This document shows, one piece after another, positions 43,724 to 52,698 of a stretch of DNA of 64,000 nucleotides. Origin of the DNA: Lachnoclostridium sp. UBA1308 (GTDB taxonomy: Bacteria; Bacillota; Clostridia; Lachnospirales; Lachnospiraceae); the NCBI GenBank assembly GCA_002307215.1, contig DBTU01000055.1, forward strand, positions 143,116 through 207,115, in the 5' to 3' direction. Made by a program: the position numbers and the translations under genes. Position 1 is the stretch's first letter. Each line of letters begins with the position of its first letter. A model generated the notes under the pieces. It saw only the letters and a program-made list of their open reading frames with translations, did not search any database and had not been told where the DNA came from.

Positions 43724-44566
43724 TTAGAGTTCGCCGTAATATCTCCGAATAGCTTGTGATGTATATTCCGCGCAGCCTTTTCCAAACTGATTATCAGTTG
43801 CCTCTGCAAATTTTTCATACTCCGTATATTCCTTAGCCAAATCCAGTAGCATAGCTCTCGCATTATCCAAATTGAACATTTTCTTATAGAGCTCTGCGTG
43901 TTTTGCAATAGCTTCTTTCTCCAGAGCGGCATTTCCGGTATTTTTTGCTTGCATCAGCTGTCTATAGATTTCCACGTTTTCATTTTGCTGCTGTTCTAAT
44001 TCTTCTTTATTTGGTTTTGATTGAAGGACAGCTTCTACTGCTTTTTCTTTACCACCATAGTACTTTATTATATCTGTTACTGCCTTTTCATTGTTAAAAC
44101 CAGTAGCAAGATATTCACGGTATTTCTCTATACTTCCGTATTTTTCCACTTGCTCTGCAAGGGTTTCTTTTGACATAATTTCTAGCGTATGGTCTAACAT
44201 TTTTTGCACATCAGCTTGGGTAAATGCTTCAAAACTCATTGTATTAACTCCTTTCATCACATCATTGATTAACTCAATAATCCCATTCAGACGGTTTCGT
44301 TTGTTTTCCAACAGAGATTTTTGAGTTAATAATGCTTGTTCCTTATCATAATTAGAATTTCCCATTATTTTCTTTATATCAGTTAATGGTATCTCCAATT
44401 CTCTAAAGAACATAACCTGCTGTAGCTTTTCTAATGACTTGTTATCATAAAGCCGATAACCAGCTTCCGTTAACTGCGTGGGTTTCAACAATCCGATTTC
44501 ATCATAATACCGAAGTGTTCTTATACTTACTCCTGTTATTTCTGAAACTTCCTTTACAGTTTTCAT
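43724..44566 (-). CDS. MerR-family activator with a TipAS antibiotic-recognition domain
   Basis: The start is ATG 44566 (AAAGGGGG six bases upstream); 280 residues. The MerR winged helix is VKEVSEITGVSIRTLRYYDE with IGLLKPTQLTEAGYRLYD, followed by a dimerisation coil (about 75-110). The C-terminal TipAS domain (FAEATDNQFGKGCAEYTSQA, IRRYYGEL) binds thiopeptide-like drugs in TipA. No drug-resistance target adjoins it, so its regulon is elsewhere or it is autoregulatory. Confidence 0.85.
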   Translation of the reverse strand: MKTVKEVSEITGVSIRTLRYYDEIGLLKPTQLTEAGYRLYDNKSLEKLQQVMFFRELEIPLTDIKKIMGNSNYDKEQALLTQKSLLENKRNRLNGIIELINDVMKGVNTMSFEAFTQADVQKMLDHTLEIMSKETLAEQVEKYGSIEKYREYLATGFNNEKAVTDIIKYYGGKEKAVEAVLQSKPNKEELEQQQNENVEIYRQLMQAKNTGNAALEKEAIAKHAELYKKMFNLDNARAMLLDLAKEYTEYEKFAEATDNQFGKGCAEYTSQAIRRYYGEL

Positions 44567-44761
44567 TTTAGCCCCCTTTCTGTTCAATCCTAAACCATTA
44601 CGCTACGAGAGAGTCAATACATATTTTGAAAAGTATTGTAAAAGCATTTATGATAATTTCTGATATTATCAGTCTTTAACACTATAATGCTAACACTCGG
44701 TCATTAGCTTAGCAATACCGGATATATTAGAATTTTATAGGAAGAAAGGTGTTTTCAGGGC

Positions 44762-44829
44762 AAAAAACAGACCTGCGACGAGGTAGCTACGTAAACCGCT
44801 TTTCGGTTCACTGCCCTAATCTAGGTCTG
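44762..44829 (-). terminator. Terminator of the flavin/ferredoxin operon
   Basis: CAGACCT (44768-44774) pairs with AGGTCTG (44823-44829), with an inner AACCG/CGGTT hairpin, and six T follow on the minus strand. It is related in sequence to the hairpin at 47941-47990 on the other side of the operon. Confidence 0.7.
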
Positions 44830-44880
44830 CTTTCTACGATGATTAACAGTGTTGTTTGACGATATACAGAAATGATATGG

Positions 44881-45153
44881 TCAATATAAGGGACATACCA
44901 ATCCGGTTTGGATAAACCGATGGAACCGTTCAATGGCTTCCTCTCGGTATTCAGTCATAGAAATTCCACCCATGACACAGGTATCACTACACAGACCGCA
45001 TCCAATACAGCTTTCGGGATTTTCAATCCATGGAATGAATACCTCTTCCTCTTTTGTTACAAACATCCGGAGACAGCCTTTTTTACACGCTGCAATACAT
45101 GATGTGCATCCTTCACAGTATTCGGGAATCACCCAGGGCATATTTTTTTTCAT
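44881..45153 (-). CDS. 2[4Fe-4S] ferredoxin-like protein
   Basis: The ATG at 45153 overlaps the stop of the membrane-protein gene (ATGA), so I start there: 90 residues. Two cluster motifs are seen: CEGCTSCIAAC and CIGCGLCSDTC, each C-x2-C-x2-C-x3-C. The usual Pro after the last Cys is missing in both. Electron transfer at the cytoplasmic membrane face is likely, together with the neighbouring membrane protein. It is the last gene of the six-gene operon. Confidence 0.82.
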   Translation of the reverse strand: MKKNMPWVIPEYCEGCTSCIAACKKGCLRMFVTKEEEVFIPWIENPESCIGCGLCSDTCVMGGISMTEYREEAIERFHRFIQTGLVCPLY

Positions 45154-45848
45154 ATGTTTGTGTTTGTCCAATATTGTTCATCCGGACTTTCCTTAAATCT
45201 TGCACCAATGGAAGTTTGAGTCTTATAAATATAAACCCCGTACCGACAAAAGAGAAATGTCACAGTAAGAACTGCCACTCCCAAACGCAGAAGCAAAAAT
45301 CCGGTGTTCAAATTATTAGCCAATAAAAATAACAATCCTATGCCATAAACTAAAAGTGCCAAGATAGCAGTAGACAGCACCACCCACCAGGTGATTTTAG
45401 TACGGGTTTCCTGTGTGATCTCCCATATCTTCCCGATGGTAAACCAAAAAAATCCGGCAGCAAAGAATGCTGCAAGTCCCGTAAAGAAGAGGGAAAGAAT
45501 CCACAATCCAACGAATTGAACCACCACGCTGGCTGCAGCGAATAATACACTGAGCCCACCGGATATACGGAGACCCTTGAAATGATATCCCATGTTTCTG
45601 ATACCCTCATAACATGCTTTTAACAAAATGACTGCGCCGATATAAGTAAGTATCGGAGGAAATACAGGCAGCTGAGGCGGAATGACAAAAGATGATCCTT
45701 TTGCAAAATAGCCCAGCCAATCTGGAAACCACAATCCTAGGATTGCGGGAATTGCACCTAGCTCTAGCCAAAAAACAACTTTGTCTTTCGTCCAGCGGGG
45801 TTGTATAAAGCCTGATACAGCTTTTTTCTTTTTTACTGTTTGATCCAT
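45150..45848 (-). CDS. Six-helix membrane protein of the flavin/ferredoxin operon
   Basis: ATG 45848 has GGAGG five bases upstream; 232 residues. After a basic N terminus there are about six helices (for example AIPAILGLWFPDWLGYF, ILTYIGAVILLKACYEGI, WWVVLSTAILALLVYGIGLL). There are no conserved Cys or paired His to suggest heme. It is translationally coupled to the ferredoxin gene and may anchor the redox proteins. No family is recognised. Confidence 0.6.
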   Translation of the reverse strand: MDQTVKKKKAVSGFIQPRWTKDKVVFWLELGAIPAILGLWFPDWLGYFAKGSSFVIPPQLPVFPPILTYIGAVILLKACYEGIRNMGYHFKGLRISGGLSVLFAAASVVVQFVGLWILSLFFTGLAAFFAAGFFWFTIGKIWEITQETRTKITWWVVLSTAILALLVYGIGLLFLLANNLNTGFLLLRLGVAVLTVTFLFCRYGVYIYKTQTSIGARFKESPDEQYWTNTNI

Positions 45849-45863
45849 ATTATCCTCCATACC

Positions 45864-46274
45864 TTATTTCGGTGGACCATTGTCCTTCCAACGGGTTTCT
45901 TCAAATTTAATCACACTCTCTAATGGTAAAATATCCAATCTCAAACCCGCTTCAGGGCCGGGTTTTGTACAATAAATCTCTGTGATATTTACCGATAACT
46001 GATTGCTTTCCAGGTTAGCAATTCCTTTAAACTGATACGCAGCGCGGATACTTCCGATTCCGCCGATACCAATTGCTACAATGGGATTTTCATCAATATT
46101 GTCTTTTATGTAATCGACCTGCTGAGTGCTTAATGGAAAACGAACGTTTTCGTCGTTGATAATCTCTGCAGATGTGGTAACCACTACTAATGGAATACCT
46201 TGTTTATTGGCAGTGGCGATATGTCCGCCAAGTCCTTCCAGCCAATTCTTCATACGTGGTGATAAAATTGCCAT
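45864..46274 (-). CDS. Flavin split-barrel (PNPOx-like) protein, third paralogue
   Basis: ATG 46274 (AAGGA eight bases upstream) gives 136 residues. The start MAILSPRMKNWLEGLGGHIA and the strand pattern IPLVVVTTSAEII...RFPLSTQQVDYI fit a pyridoxamine-phosphate-oxidase-like split barrel, though it is more diverged than the two upstream copies. FMN, F420 or heme binding cannot be told from sequence. It lies 15 bp before the next membrane-protein gene. Confidence 0.6.
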   Translation of the reverse strand: MAILSPRMKNWLEGLGGHIATANKQGIPLVVVTTSAEIINDENVRFPLSTQQVDYIKDNIDENPIVAIGIGGIGSIRAAYQFKGIANLESNQLSVNITEIYCTKPGPEAGLRLDILPLESVIKFEETRWKDNGPPK

Positions 46275-46309
46275 ATCAATTTCCTTTCTGATCATTTATT
46301 TGTAGTTGA

Positions 46310-46786
46310 TTAAAGACTTTTCCCGACAGAGTCAGGATCAAAACTAGTGATGCTATCAACTTTTAAAGCTATGATGCCTCTTTGCACAAGAACAGGTGGA
46401 CGAATGTCGGGGGGAACTTCTGATGGAGGTTCCTTCAATGCCCAGTTCCCCCATTCATCAAGCGCATCAGATGCTTTTAAACCTTCCCATACATAATCAT
46501 CAGGATACCCTTCCTGAAGAATGGTGATTGGACCGGTAAAAGTCCAAGTACGGCCACGAAGTGGATGTACCATTGTGATAACCCCATGAGGATTTTCATG
46601 GATATTGACACGTGTCTTTTGGGCAAACATCTCTGCAATGAATATGTATTCATTCCGAAAAACTGATACAAAACGTTCACCAACAATGTTGGGAATGCCT
46701 TCTTTGGATGCGGTAGTCAAATACACCACGCTTCCACCTCCCCCAACTGTCTGGAGTGCTTTTCTAATTTCTTGATTTAGTATCAC
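46310..46786 (-). CDS. Flavin split-barrel (PNPOx-like) protein, second paralogue
   Basis: Translation starts at GTG 46786: GGAGG is seven bases upstream and GTGA overlaps the previous stop. The 158-residue product has SVVYLTTASKEGIPNIVGER, then FIAEMFAQKTRVNIHENPHG and GRTWTFTGPITIL: the nucleotide-cofactor strands of the PNPOx fold. FAQKTRVNIHEN closely matches FAQKTKVNLNEN of the first paralogue, so the two arose by duplication and probably heterodimerise. Confidence 0.75.
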   Translation of the reverse strand: MILNQEIRKALQTVGGGGSVVYLTTASKEGIPNIVGERFVSVFRNEYIFIAEMFAQKTRVNIHENPHGVITMVHPLRGRTWTFTGPITILQEGYPDDYVWEGLKASDALDEWGNWALKEPPSEVPPDIRPPVLVQRGIIALKVDSITSFDPDSVGKSL

Positions 46787-47244
46787 TGGTTCACCTCCAC
46801 TATTTTTTCAGGGCGGAACACAATCACACCACGCTGAGCATAAACAGAAGGACGAGCACTTTCTTCTGACGCCTCCAAAATTGCTTCCACTGTTTCATCC
46901 CAATCCCCCCAACGTTCTAATACTGCTCCTGCCTCTAAACCGAATAATTTAAAACGTGAAGGGTGTCCCCATTGAATCACGTCAGCGGTACCTTCAATCA
47001 CGGTTTGTATATTGGTTGCATCGTTGAAGATACTAATTGAGGCATGGATATTTTCGTTTAGATTGACCTTAGTCTTCTGTGCAAACAAATCCGGAAACAA
47101 TATCAACTCATCTTCCACGACATCTGTAAATGGCAACGGCAATACATTAGGTTTGCCGCCAAAGGAAGCAGTTGTGAGATAAGCAATGGTCAATCCGTGG
47201 GATTTTGCTTTTAAAATTTCAATTAATGATTTAGATAGTTTCAT
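46783..47244 (-). CDS. Flavin split-barrel (PNPOx-like) protein, first paralogue
   Basis: ATG 47244 overlaps the stop of the upstream gene (ATGA) and has GGAGG three to four bases upstream; 153 residues. LTIAYLTTASFGGKPNVLPL, FPDLFAQKTKVNLNENIHAS and GTADVIQWGHPSRFKLFG define a PNPOx-like barrel. Family members bind FMN, F420 or heme. A redox function with the ferredoxin encoded downstream is inferred from the operon. Confidence 0.75.
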   Translation of the reverse strand: MKLSKSLIEILKAKSHGLTIAYLTTASFGGKPNVLPLPFTDVVEDELILFPDLFAQKTKVNLNENIHASISIFNDATNIQTVIEGTADVIQWGHPSRFKLFGLEAGAVLERWGDWDETVEAILEASEESARPSVYAQRGVIVFRPEKIVEVNQ

Positions 47245-47735
47245 GCTTCCTCCAAAGTGTATTCGAAACTGCAACTGTTGTTGCCTTCCAAAATGGTTTT
47301 TGATTGAGTCATTTTTACGCCGGGAATCAACGCTTTTGCAAAAGGTTCGTCTCTACGACAGCTAAATAAAATTCCCAGTGATTCCAACTGCAATTCTTGA
47401 TAACGTTGTGCGTAACAACATCGGTTGATGTGAAATTTCAAGTTGTGCTCATTCAGTTCCTCCAGTTCTAAATCCAACCTGCCGTCACCACCGAGAATCT
47501 TCCAAACATCATATAGGGAATGCAAAGAAGCCACCTGTTTGGTTTTTTGAAATTGAATTGCCGCGGAATTTGCTTGCTCCTCCACAACTGACTGAAGAAT
47601 TTCCAAAGCCACATCTTCTCCGTATCGCCTTTGTATTTGTTTTATAAAGGAATTTGCCAATTTAATTTCGATGGTGCGTTGTGTCAGGGGAGAAACAACT
47701 TCATGCGACAAATGAGAACCTATCTTATTCTGCAT
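47241..47735 (-). CDS. L-2-amino-thiazoline-4-carboxylate-hydrolase-like protein
   Basis: This 164-residue protein ends with SCRRDEPFAKALIPGVKMTQ, SKTILEGNNSCSFEYTLEE, the C-x-x-D ... T-x-T-I-x-x-G-x-x-x-C-x-F pattern of the ATC-hydrolase family (PF14196). The family includes 2-amino-thiazoline hydrolases of cysteine metabolism, but many members are of unknown function. It is the first gene of the operon and overlaps the next by 4 bp. An AT-rich promoter region lies at 47736-47800. Confidence 0.7.
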   Translation of the reverse strand: MQNKIGSHLSHEVVSPLTQRTIEIKLANSFIKQIQRRYGEDVALEILQSVVEEQANSAAIQFQKTKQVASLHSLYDVWKILGGDGRLDLELEELNEHNLKFHINRCCYAQRYQELQLESLGILFSCRRDEPFAKALIPGVKMTQSKTILEGNNSCSFEYTLEEA

Positions 47736-47940
47736 ATCGAATAATCACCGCCTTTACATTTATATCATATATGTATAATATGATATAAATTAATGGTTGT
47801 CAAGCGTAAATCATACTTTTCATATATTTATAATTGTTTTTCTATTCAATTGTGTAGGATTTATGCTATATCTTTCCCTGATAGATAATCCATACATGCT
47901 GTTCTGGTTCTGAAATTGGGAATAAAAGCGTTTCCTGAGT

Positions 47941-47990
47941 AAAAAAGCAGACCTGAGACGGGGCGGTTTAATGCCCTATCTAGGTCTGCT
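47941..47990 (-). terminator. Terminator of the second degV gene
   Basis: AGCAGACCT (47946-47954) pairs with AGGTCTGCT (47982-47990), with an inner GGGC/GCCC extension, and six T follow on the minus strand. It shares its outer arms with the hairpin at 44762-44829. Confidence 0.75.
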
Positions 47991-48105
47991 AACTAAGATG
48001 CTTTCGTGATTTTTCACGATATTTTCTATTTCATTTTCTACTTTCGACGAGGATAATTCGAGTTACCTTTTGAATAAATGACAGTATCTCACGACATTTT
48101 TGTTA

Positions 48106-48942
48106 TTAATACGCAACAATAACCCCACCCTCATTAGCATACATTGTGCTGACACCGGCGGTATCTACGATAAAACAATCCTTGAAGGGAATTCTTTTGA
48201 GTATTTCCTGCTTTACGAATTCTGCTCTTTCATGATTATTGCAGTGTGCGATGCCAACTATTTTTTCTTGCGGTTTTATAACATCCAGTTCAATCGCTTT
48301 TATCATCTGTAGCAGTGCTTTCACAATCCCTCTGGCCTGATCAACCTTACAGATACTTCCTTCGGAATTTGCTCCCATCACCGGCTTGATGTTAAGGGCA
48401 CTGGCAATGAAGGCCTGCAGACCTGATAAACGTCCATTTTTACGAAGGGTATCCAAAGATTCCAATACAAATTTTGTCTTCATCATATCTCGAAATGCAT
48501 TGATAAGTTTGACAATTGCATCATAGGGTTGTCCGGTTGCTTCCAATTCCATGATTTTCATCGATATCAAGGTTTGTCCGGCTGACGCCGAGCGGGAATC
48601 TATAATCTCAATCTTTTTATTCGGATTTTCCTCTAAATATAATTTTTTCGCCAACTCTGCGCTGTTATAGGAACCACTGAGCGGTGATGACAATGTAACG
48701 ACATAGATGTGTCCATCAAAATCAAAATGTTTCATATAATCTTGTGGTGATGGGCATGCTGACTTTGGTCCCTGTGGACTTTGCTTAACCCTGTTAATAA
48801 ATTCCTGTTGATTAAAAGTCTCGTCATCAACAATTGAAACATCTCCCACTATCAGTGTAAGGGGCACAAGTACTATATGAGGATCCCCTTTCAGTGCCTT
48901 TGGTAAATCTGTACAGCTATCTCCAATGATTCTGTATGACAT
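48106..48942 (-). CDS. DegV-family fatty-acid-binding protein (second copy)
   Basis: The 278-residue protein has the DegV landmarks IIGDSCTDLPKAL, SACPSPQDYMKHF, VVTLSSPLSGSYNSAEL, IDSRSASAGQTLIS and FIVDTAGVSTMYANEGGVIV. It differs clearly from the copy at 26702, so acyl selectivity probably differs. AGGAGG lies eight bases before the ATG. It is a single-gene unit with a terminator at 47941-47990. Confidence 0.85.
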   Translation of the reverse strand: MSYRIIGDSCTDLPKALKGDPHIVLVPLTLIVGDVSIVDDETFNQQEFINRVKQSPQGPKSACPSPQDYMKHFDFDGHIYVVTLSSPLSGSYNSAELAKKLYLEENPNKKIEIIDSRSASAGQTLISMKIMELEATGQPYDAIVKLINAFRDMMKTKFVLESLDTLRKNGRLSGLQAFIASALNIKPVMGANSEGSICKVDQARGIVKALLQMIKAIELDVIKPQEKIVGIAHCNNHERAEFVKQEILKRIPFKDCFIVDTAGVSTMYANEGGVIVAY

Positions 48943-49226
48943 GTCTTTATCCTCCTGTTTTACTAAAGTAGAAGCTTATCTTAGGATTATGTATTTATAA
49001 TTATTTACTTATATTGTATTTAATATGACAAGACCATACCTAAGTGCCACATCACGTAGTATCCATTACTATATAATAACATATATGATATATTATTGGC
49101 AATAGTAAATATACAGTTTATAGTAATATAATAATTAATTAAGTAGGACTTATTTCAACTATATTATAACCCAATAAATCGATTTTATAATATAGAAGGC
49201 ACAGTCAGTAGTTCATGTACAAACAA

Positions 49227-49267
49227 AGGAACCTGTAAGTCTTTTTCCAACAGACTCACAGGTTCCT
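49227..49267 (-). terminator. Hairpin terminator downstream of htpG
   Basis: The 16 bp arms 49227-49242 and 49252-49267 (AGGAACCTGT core, one mismatch) are followed by TTTGTTTG on the minus strand. Two smaller hairpins (about 49339-49376 and 49386-49405) lie nearer the htpG stop. The rest of 48943-49226 is AT-rich with nothing else visible. Confidence 0.6.
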
Positions 49268-49417
49268 ACTTAATAATTTAAAACATACTAACTAACATGC
49301 CATCGCGGGCTCCGGCACAATTCCTGATAGCACCTTTAAATATAAGGATGAATTTCCACTGGAATTCATTCTTATATTCCTAATGGCTCGCATGATTTTT
49401 GCGAGACTATTTTCACA

Positions 49418-51514
49418 TTATTTCGCAAGGAACAACATAATCTCATTACTTCTTTGAATGAACTTCGTCATTGCCTCAGGCTCTAACGGCTTATGACCGA
49501 GCAATGCAAGATCATATAGTTGCTCGCAAATCACCTGTGTCTGTTCTGCATTTTCATTGGTGATAATGTACTGAACAAGCGTATTGTTGGCATTAAGAAC
49601 AAGTGTCTCTCCACCGCCAAGGTCTCCCATACCCATACCGCCCATGCTGTACATACGCATCATATCCTGCATTCTGCGGCTTTCCTCAGATAGGGTCATA
49701 ACAGAGGATACATTCTGATTCTTGAGCTTTTCGACCTTAACCTCCAGCTTATCTTTGCCAAGCACCTTACGGAACAATGCAGTCATAGCTTCTGTGTTAT
49801 TCTTAAGAATCTTCTTATCCTTCTTCTTGGGTTCTTCCTTAAATCCTTCGGTAATATCTGCATCAATACGCTGGAATTTAATTGTCTTCTCTTGACTCTC
49901 CAACTGAGTGATGAATGGCTGGTCTATATTATGAGTCAGGACAAATGCGTCCATACCTGCTTCCTTAAACATGTTAACATACTGGCTTTGCTGCTTTAAA
50001 TCAGTTACATAATATACAACTGTCTTCTTATCCTCAGCAACCTCATCGTCTTCTTCGTCGTGGTTATGTCCGCAGTCACAATCCTCTGTATGCTCATGAT
50101 CATGTTCGCAGCTACAATTCTCATCATGCTTGTGCTCGGATGCTTCGCTTTTCTCTGCCTTATCCTGTACGACTTCCGCAGCTTCTACTTCTGCTGTATC
50201 CGTTCCTTTTCTTGCAGCAACATATTCAGCCAGAGTAATATATTTACCCTCAAGATTTTTATAGATGATATACTCCTTCATTTTCTCACGGAATTTCTCA
50301 TCCTTCAGACATCCAAACTTAATGAAGGGATTGATATCATCCCAGAATTTCTCATAATCTTCTCTCTCAACTTTGCACATTCCGGATAGCTTATCAGCCA
50401 CCTTCTTAGAGATATAGTCAGAGATCTTCTTTACAAAGCCATCATTTTGCAGCGCGCTTCTGGATACGTTAAGCGGCAAATCGGGGCAGTCTATGACACC
50501 CTTTAACAGCATTAAGAATTCCGGAATTACTTCCTTTATGTTATCAGCGATGAATACCTGATTGTTATATAATTTAATGGTTCCTTCAATTGTATCATAT
50601 TCTGTATTAATCTTCGGGAAATACAAAATTCCCTTCAAGTTAAACGGATAATCCATATTCAGATGAATCCAGAACAGCGGCTCCTTATAATCATGGAAAA
50701 CATCACGGTAAAAATTCTTATATTCTTCAACCGTACAATCATTCGGATGCTTCGCCCACAAAGGATGTGGATTGTTAATCGGCTGCGGTCCCTTTTTTGT
50801 CTCTTCGGCCTTGCCGTCTTGATCCACCTCAGCATCTATAACCTCGTCATCAATAACCTCTGCTGGCTTCTCTTCAGGAGCATTTGCATTGACAAAATAG
50901 ATCTCTACCGGCATAAAGGAACAATATTTACCTATTATCTCTTTGATACGATATTCGTTGGAGAATTCATAGCTGTCATCGTTCAGATGCAGTATGATGT
51001 CTGTACCGCGTTCTGTCTTGGTGCCACTACCCATCTCATATTCTGTACCGCCATCAGACTCCCAGTGAATCGGAACAGCATCCGATTGCCAAGAAAGCGT
51101 CTCAATCTCAACAAGGCTTGCGACCATAAAGGAGGAATAGAAGCCTAGGCCGAAATGTCCGATAATCTGATCTTCATTGGTCTTGTCCTTATACTGCTCC
51201 ATGAATTTCTGTGCACCGGAGAATGCAATCTGGTTGATATACTCCCTCACTTCATCTTCTGACATACCAATACCATTATCAGAAAAGGTGATGGTCTTTT
51301 GCTCAGGATTAATGGTTACCGTAATCTTGTACTTATTATCCTCCGGAATATTGGCCTCTCCCATGATTTCCAGTTTCTTCAGCTTTGTGATGGCATCACA
51401 GCCGTTTGAAATTATTTCCCTTACAAAAATGTCATGGTCGGAATATAACCACTTCTTAATAATAGGGAAAATATTCTCTGAATGAATCGATAAATTACCA
51501 CGCTCGGTACTCAT
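49418..51514 (-). CDS. htpG: Hsp90 chaperone HtpG with a Cys/His-rich insertion
   Basis: This 698-residue chaperone has the GHKL ATP site: REIISNGCDAITKL, FSDNGIGMSEDEV and IGHFGLGFYSSFMVA, plus the middle-domain Arg in SRSALQNDG. It is about 75 residues longer than E. coli HtpG. Two acidic insertions account for this: one near 220-245, and one near 450-490 that contains CSCEHDHEHTEDCDCGHNHD. The second could bind zinc or other metals. The promoter carries a perfect CIRCE operator. It is monocistronic. Confidence 0.95.
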   Translation of the reverse strand: MSTERGNLSIHSENIFPIIKKWLYSDHDIFVREIISNGCDAITKLKKLEIMGEANIPEDNKYKITVTINPEQKTITFSDNGIGMSEDEVREYINQIAFSGAQKFMEQYKDKTNEDQIIGHFGLGFYSSFMVASLVEIETLSWQSDAVPIHWESDGGTEYEMGSGTKTERGTDIILHLNDDSYEFSNEYRIKEIIGKYCSFMPVEIYFVNANAPEEKPAEVIDDEVIDAEVDQDGKAEETKKGPQPINNPHPLWAKHPNDCTVEEYKNFYRDVFHDYKEPLFWIHLNMDYPFNLKGILYFPKINTEYDTIEGTIKLYNNQVFIADNIKEVIPEFLMLLKGVIDCPDLPLNVSRSALQNDGFVKKISDYISKKVADKLSGMCKVEREDYEKFWDDINPFIKFGCLKDEKFREKMKEYIIYKNLEGKYITLAEYVAARKGTDTAEVEAAEVVQDKAEKSEASEHKHDENCSCEHDHEHTEDCDCGHNHDEEDDEVAEDKKTVVYYVTDLKQQSQYVNMFKEAGMDAFVLTHNIDQPFITQLESQEKTIKFQRIDADITEGFKEEPKKKDKKILKNNTEAMTALFRKVLGKDKLEVKVEKLKNQNVSSVMTLSEESRRMQDMMRMYSMGGMGMGDLGGGETLVLNANNTLVQYIITNENAEQTQVICEQLYDLALLGHKPLEPEAMTKFIQRSNEIMLFLAK

Positions 51515-51642
51515 ATTAACACTCCTTTATAATATAATTTTGTGTAATGTCGGTGCGTATCAATCAATCTGCGCCTCCCGAATTACTCAGTACAGTGAAA
51601 TGTGTAGCTATAAAATGTACTGTTATCATTGCTTCAGAAAAT

Positions 51643-51705
51643 ATCATAATACGTAAAAATCAAAATGTCAAGACCAAATTAGCACTCCTTTAACGTGAGT
51701 GCTAA
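51643..51705 (-). promoter_or_regulatory. htpG promoter with CIRCE (HrcA operator)
   Basis: TTGACA (51666-51671) and TATGAT (51643-51648) are 17 bases apart. Seven bases upstream of the -35 lies TTAGCACTC-N9-GAGTGCTAA (51679-51705), an exact CIRCE. HrcA repression and heat induction are expected. Confidence 0.9.
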
Positions 51706-51824
51706 CAACCTTCTTCAAAATCCCCTCTCTCAAATGAGCTTTATAAAATCAATCACTTCTGCCGATTTCGTAAATTCATCAATACTGATATCTTAAGTAA
51801 CCGCAAATCTATCCCCAATTGATC

Positions 51825-52322
51825 TTATAAAGTCTCAAATACAATTTCATTGGTTTTTAGGATATTCTTTACTTCCGCATCCCATTCCTGTTCTAGGGTT
51901 TTATCAAGGGTAAAGGTTTTAATCGCTGTTCCTGTTATAATATGAAGTTCAGACTTCTCAAACCGGAGGTTAAGATATAAGCCCCCAATTTCTTCGATTA
52001 AAAGTCTTCCTCCGATTCTTTGAACAAGTTCAGCGCAGAGCCCCTGCGGTAGTTGAAATACAACTTTTAAGGATAGTGGCGTCTTATTCCCCTTAATCAT
52101 TGATAATACTGTCTGTCGAACCTCACTCCATAGAACCGCCCTGTTTTCCCCGCGCTCCTTAAGCTCCTCCTCCGTAAAAAAGGCTTCATTCAATTGCCCA
52201 TTCATCGAAAAAGTAGTAAATGTTGACAACTCCAATTCACGAAGCATAAAGCTATCAAAGGTGGTATTCGTTAATAGCTTTCCCATGAAAGCTTTTACTT
52301 CCGGAATATTAAGTGATATCAT
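51825..52322 (-). CDS. DUF5721-like hypothetical protein
   Basis: The start is ATG 52322 (GGGAG eight bases upstream); 165 residues. The sequence MISLNIPEVKAFMGKLLTNT, LELSTFTTFSMNGQLNEAFF and LYLNLRFEKSELHIITGTAI reads as a mixed alpha/beta soluble protein. I associate it, from memory, with DUF5721, a family frequent in Lachnospiraceae; no function is known. It is a single gene between htpG and the TraX block. Confidence 0.6.
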   Translation of the reverse strand: MISLNIPEVKAFMGKLLTNTTFDSFMLRELELSTFTTFSMNGQLNEAFFTEEELKERGENRAVLWSEVRQTVLSMIKGNKTPLSLKVVFQLPQGLCAELVQRIGGRLLIEEIGGLYLNLRFEKSELHIITGTAIKTFTLDKTLEQEWDAEVKNILKTNEIVFETL

Positions 52323-52521
52323 TTTGCATTCTCCCAATAATATATTCATTATGCTCATTATACACTGCTATGGGTAATTTTGCATCGATTTCTACAATAT
52401 TACCATATATCAGCTCTTTTGAGTCCGTTTTCCTTGCATATTTGTATATTGTTTGAACAACAATAATATCAGAATCAACTGACTGGAGGTGAACTCCTCT
52501 GAATTTATGGAGGATGAATTT

Positions 52522-52698
52522 ATGCATTATGAACCCGGCAAAAGATCTTATTATCGCTTTCCGTCTACGAGTAGACCAACGAATGGTGTTAACGATTTCG
52601 ATTCAGAATATTACTTCCCCGAGAAACCTCGTGCCACTAATGAAAATATTCGCTTTGAATCAAAATCAACAGCTTCTGAATCAAAGCATGAGGATTGA
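52522..52698 (+). CDS. Possible small hydrophilic protein (58 aa)
   Basis: ATG 52522 has GGAGG eight bases upstream. The product (MHYEPGKRSYYRFPSTSRPT...) is polar, rich in Ser, Glu and Lys, and probably disordered. It overlaps the stop of the convergent TraX gene by 18 bp and faces a weak opposite-strand frame. The ribosome site is the main support. Confidence 0.35.
   Translation: MHYEPGKRSYYRFPSTSRPTNGVNDFDSEYYFPEKPRATNENIRFESKSTASESKHED

Noticed and set aside
52309..52527. 72-residue open frame upstream of the DUF5721-like gene on the minus strand
   Set aside because: Codon use is plausible, but there is no ribosome site at its start and it overlaps the better-supported + strand start at 52522.
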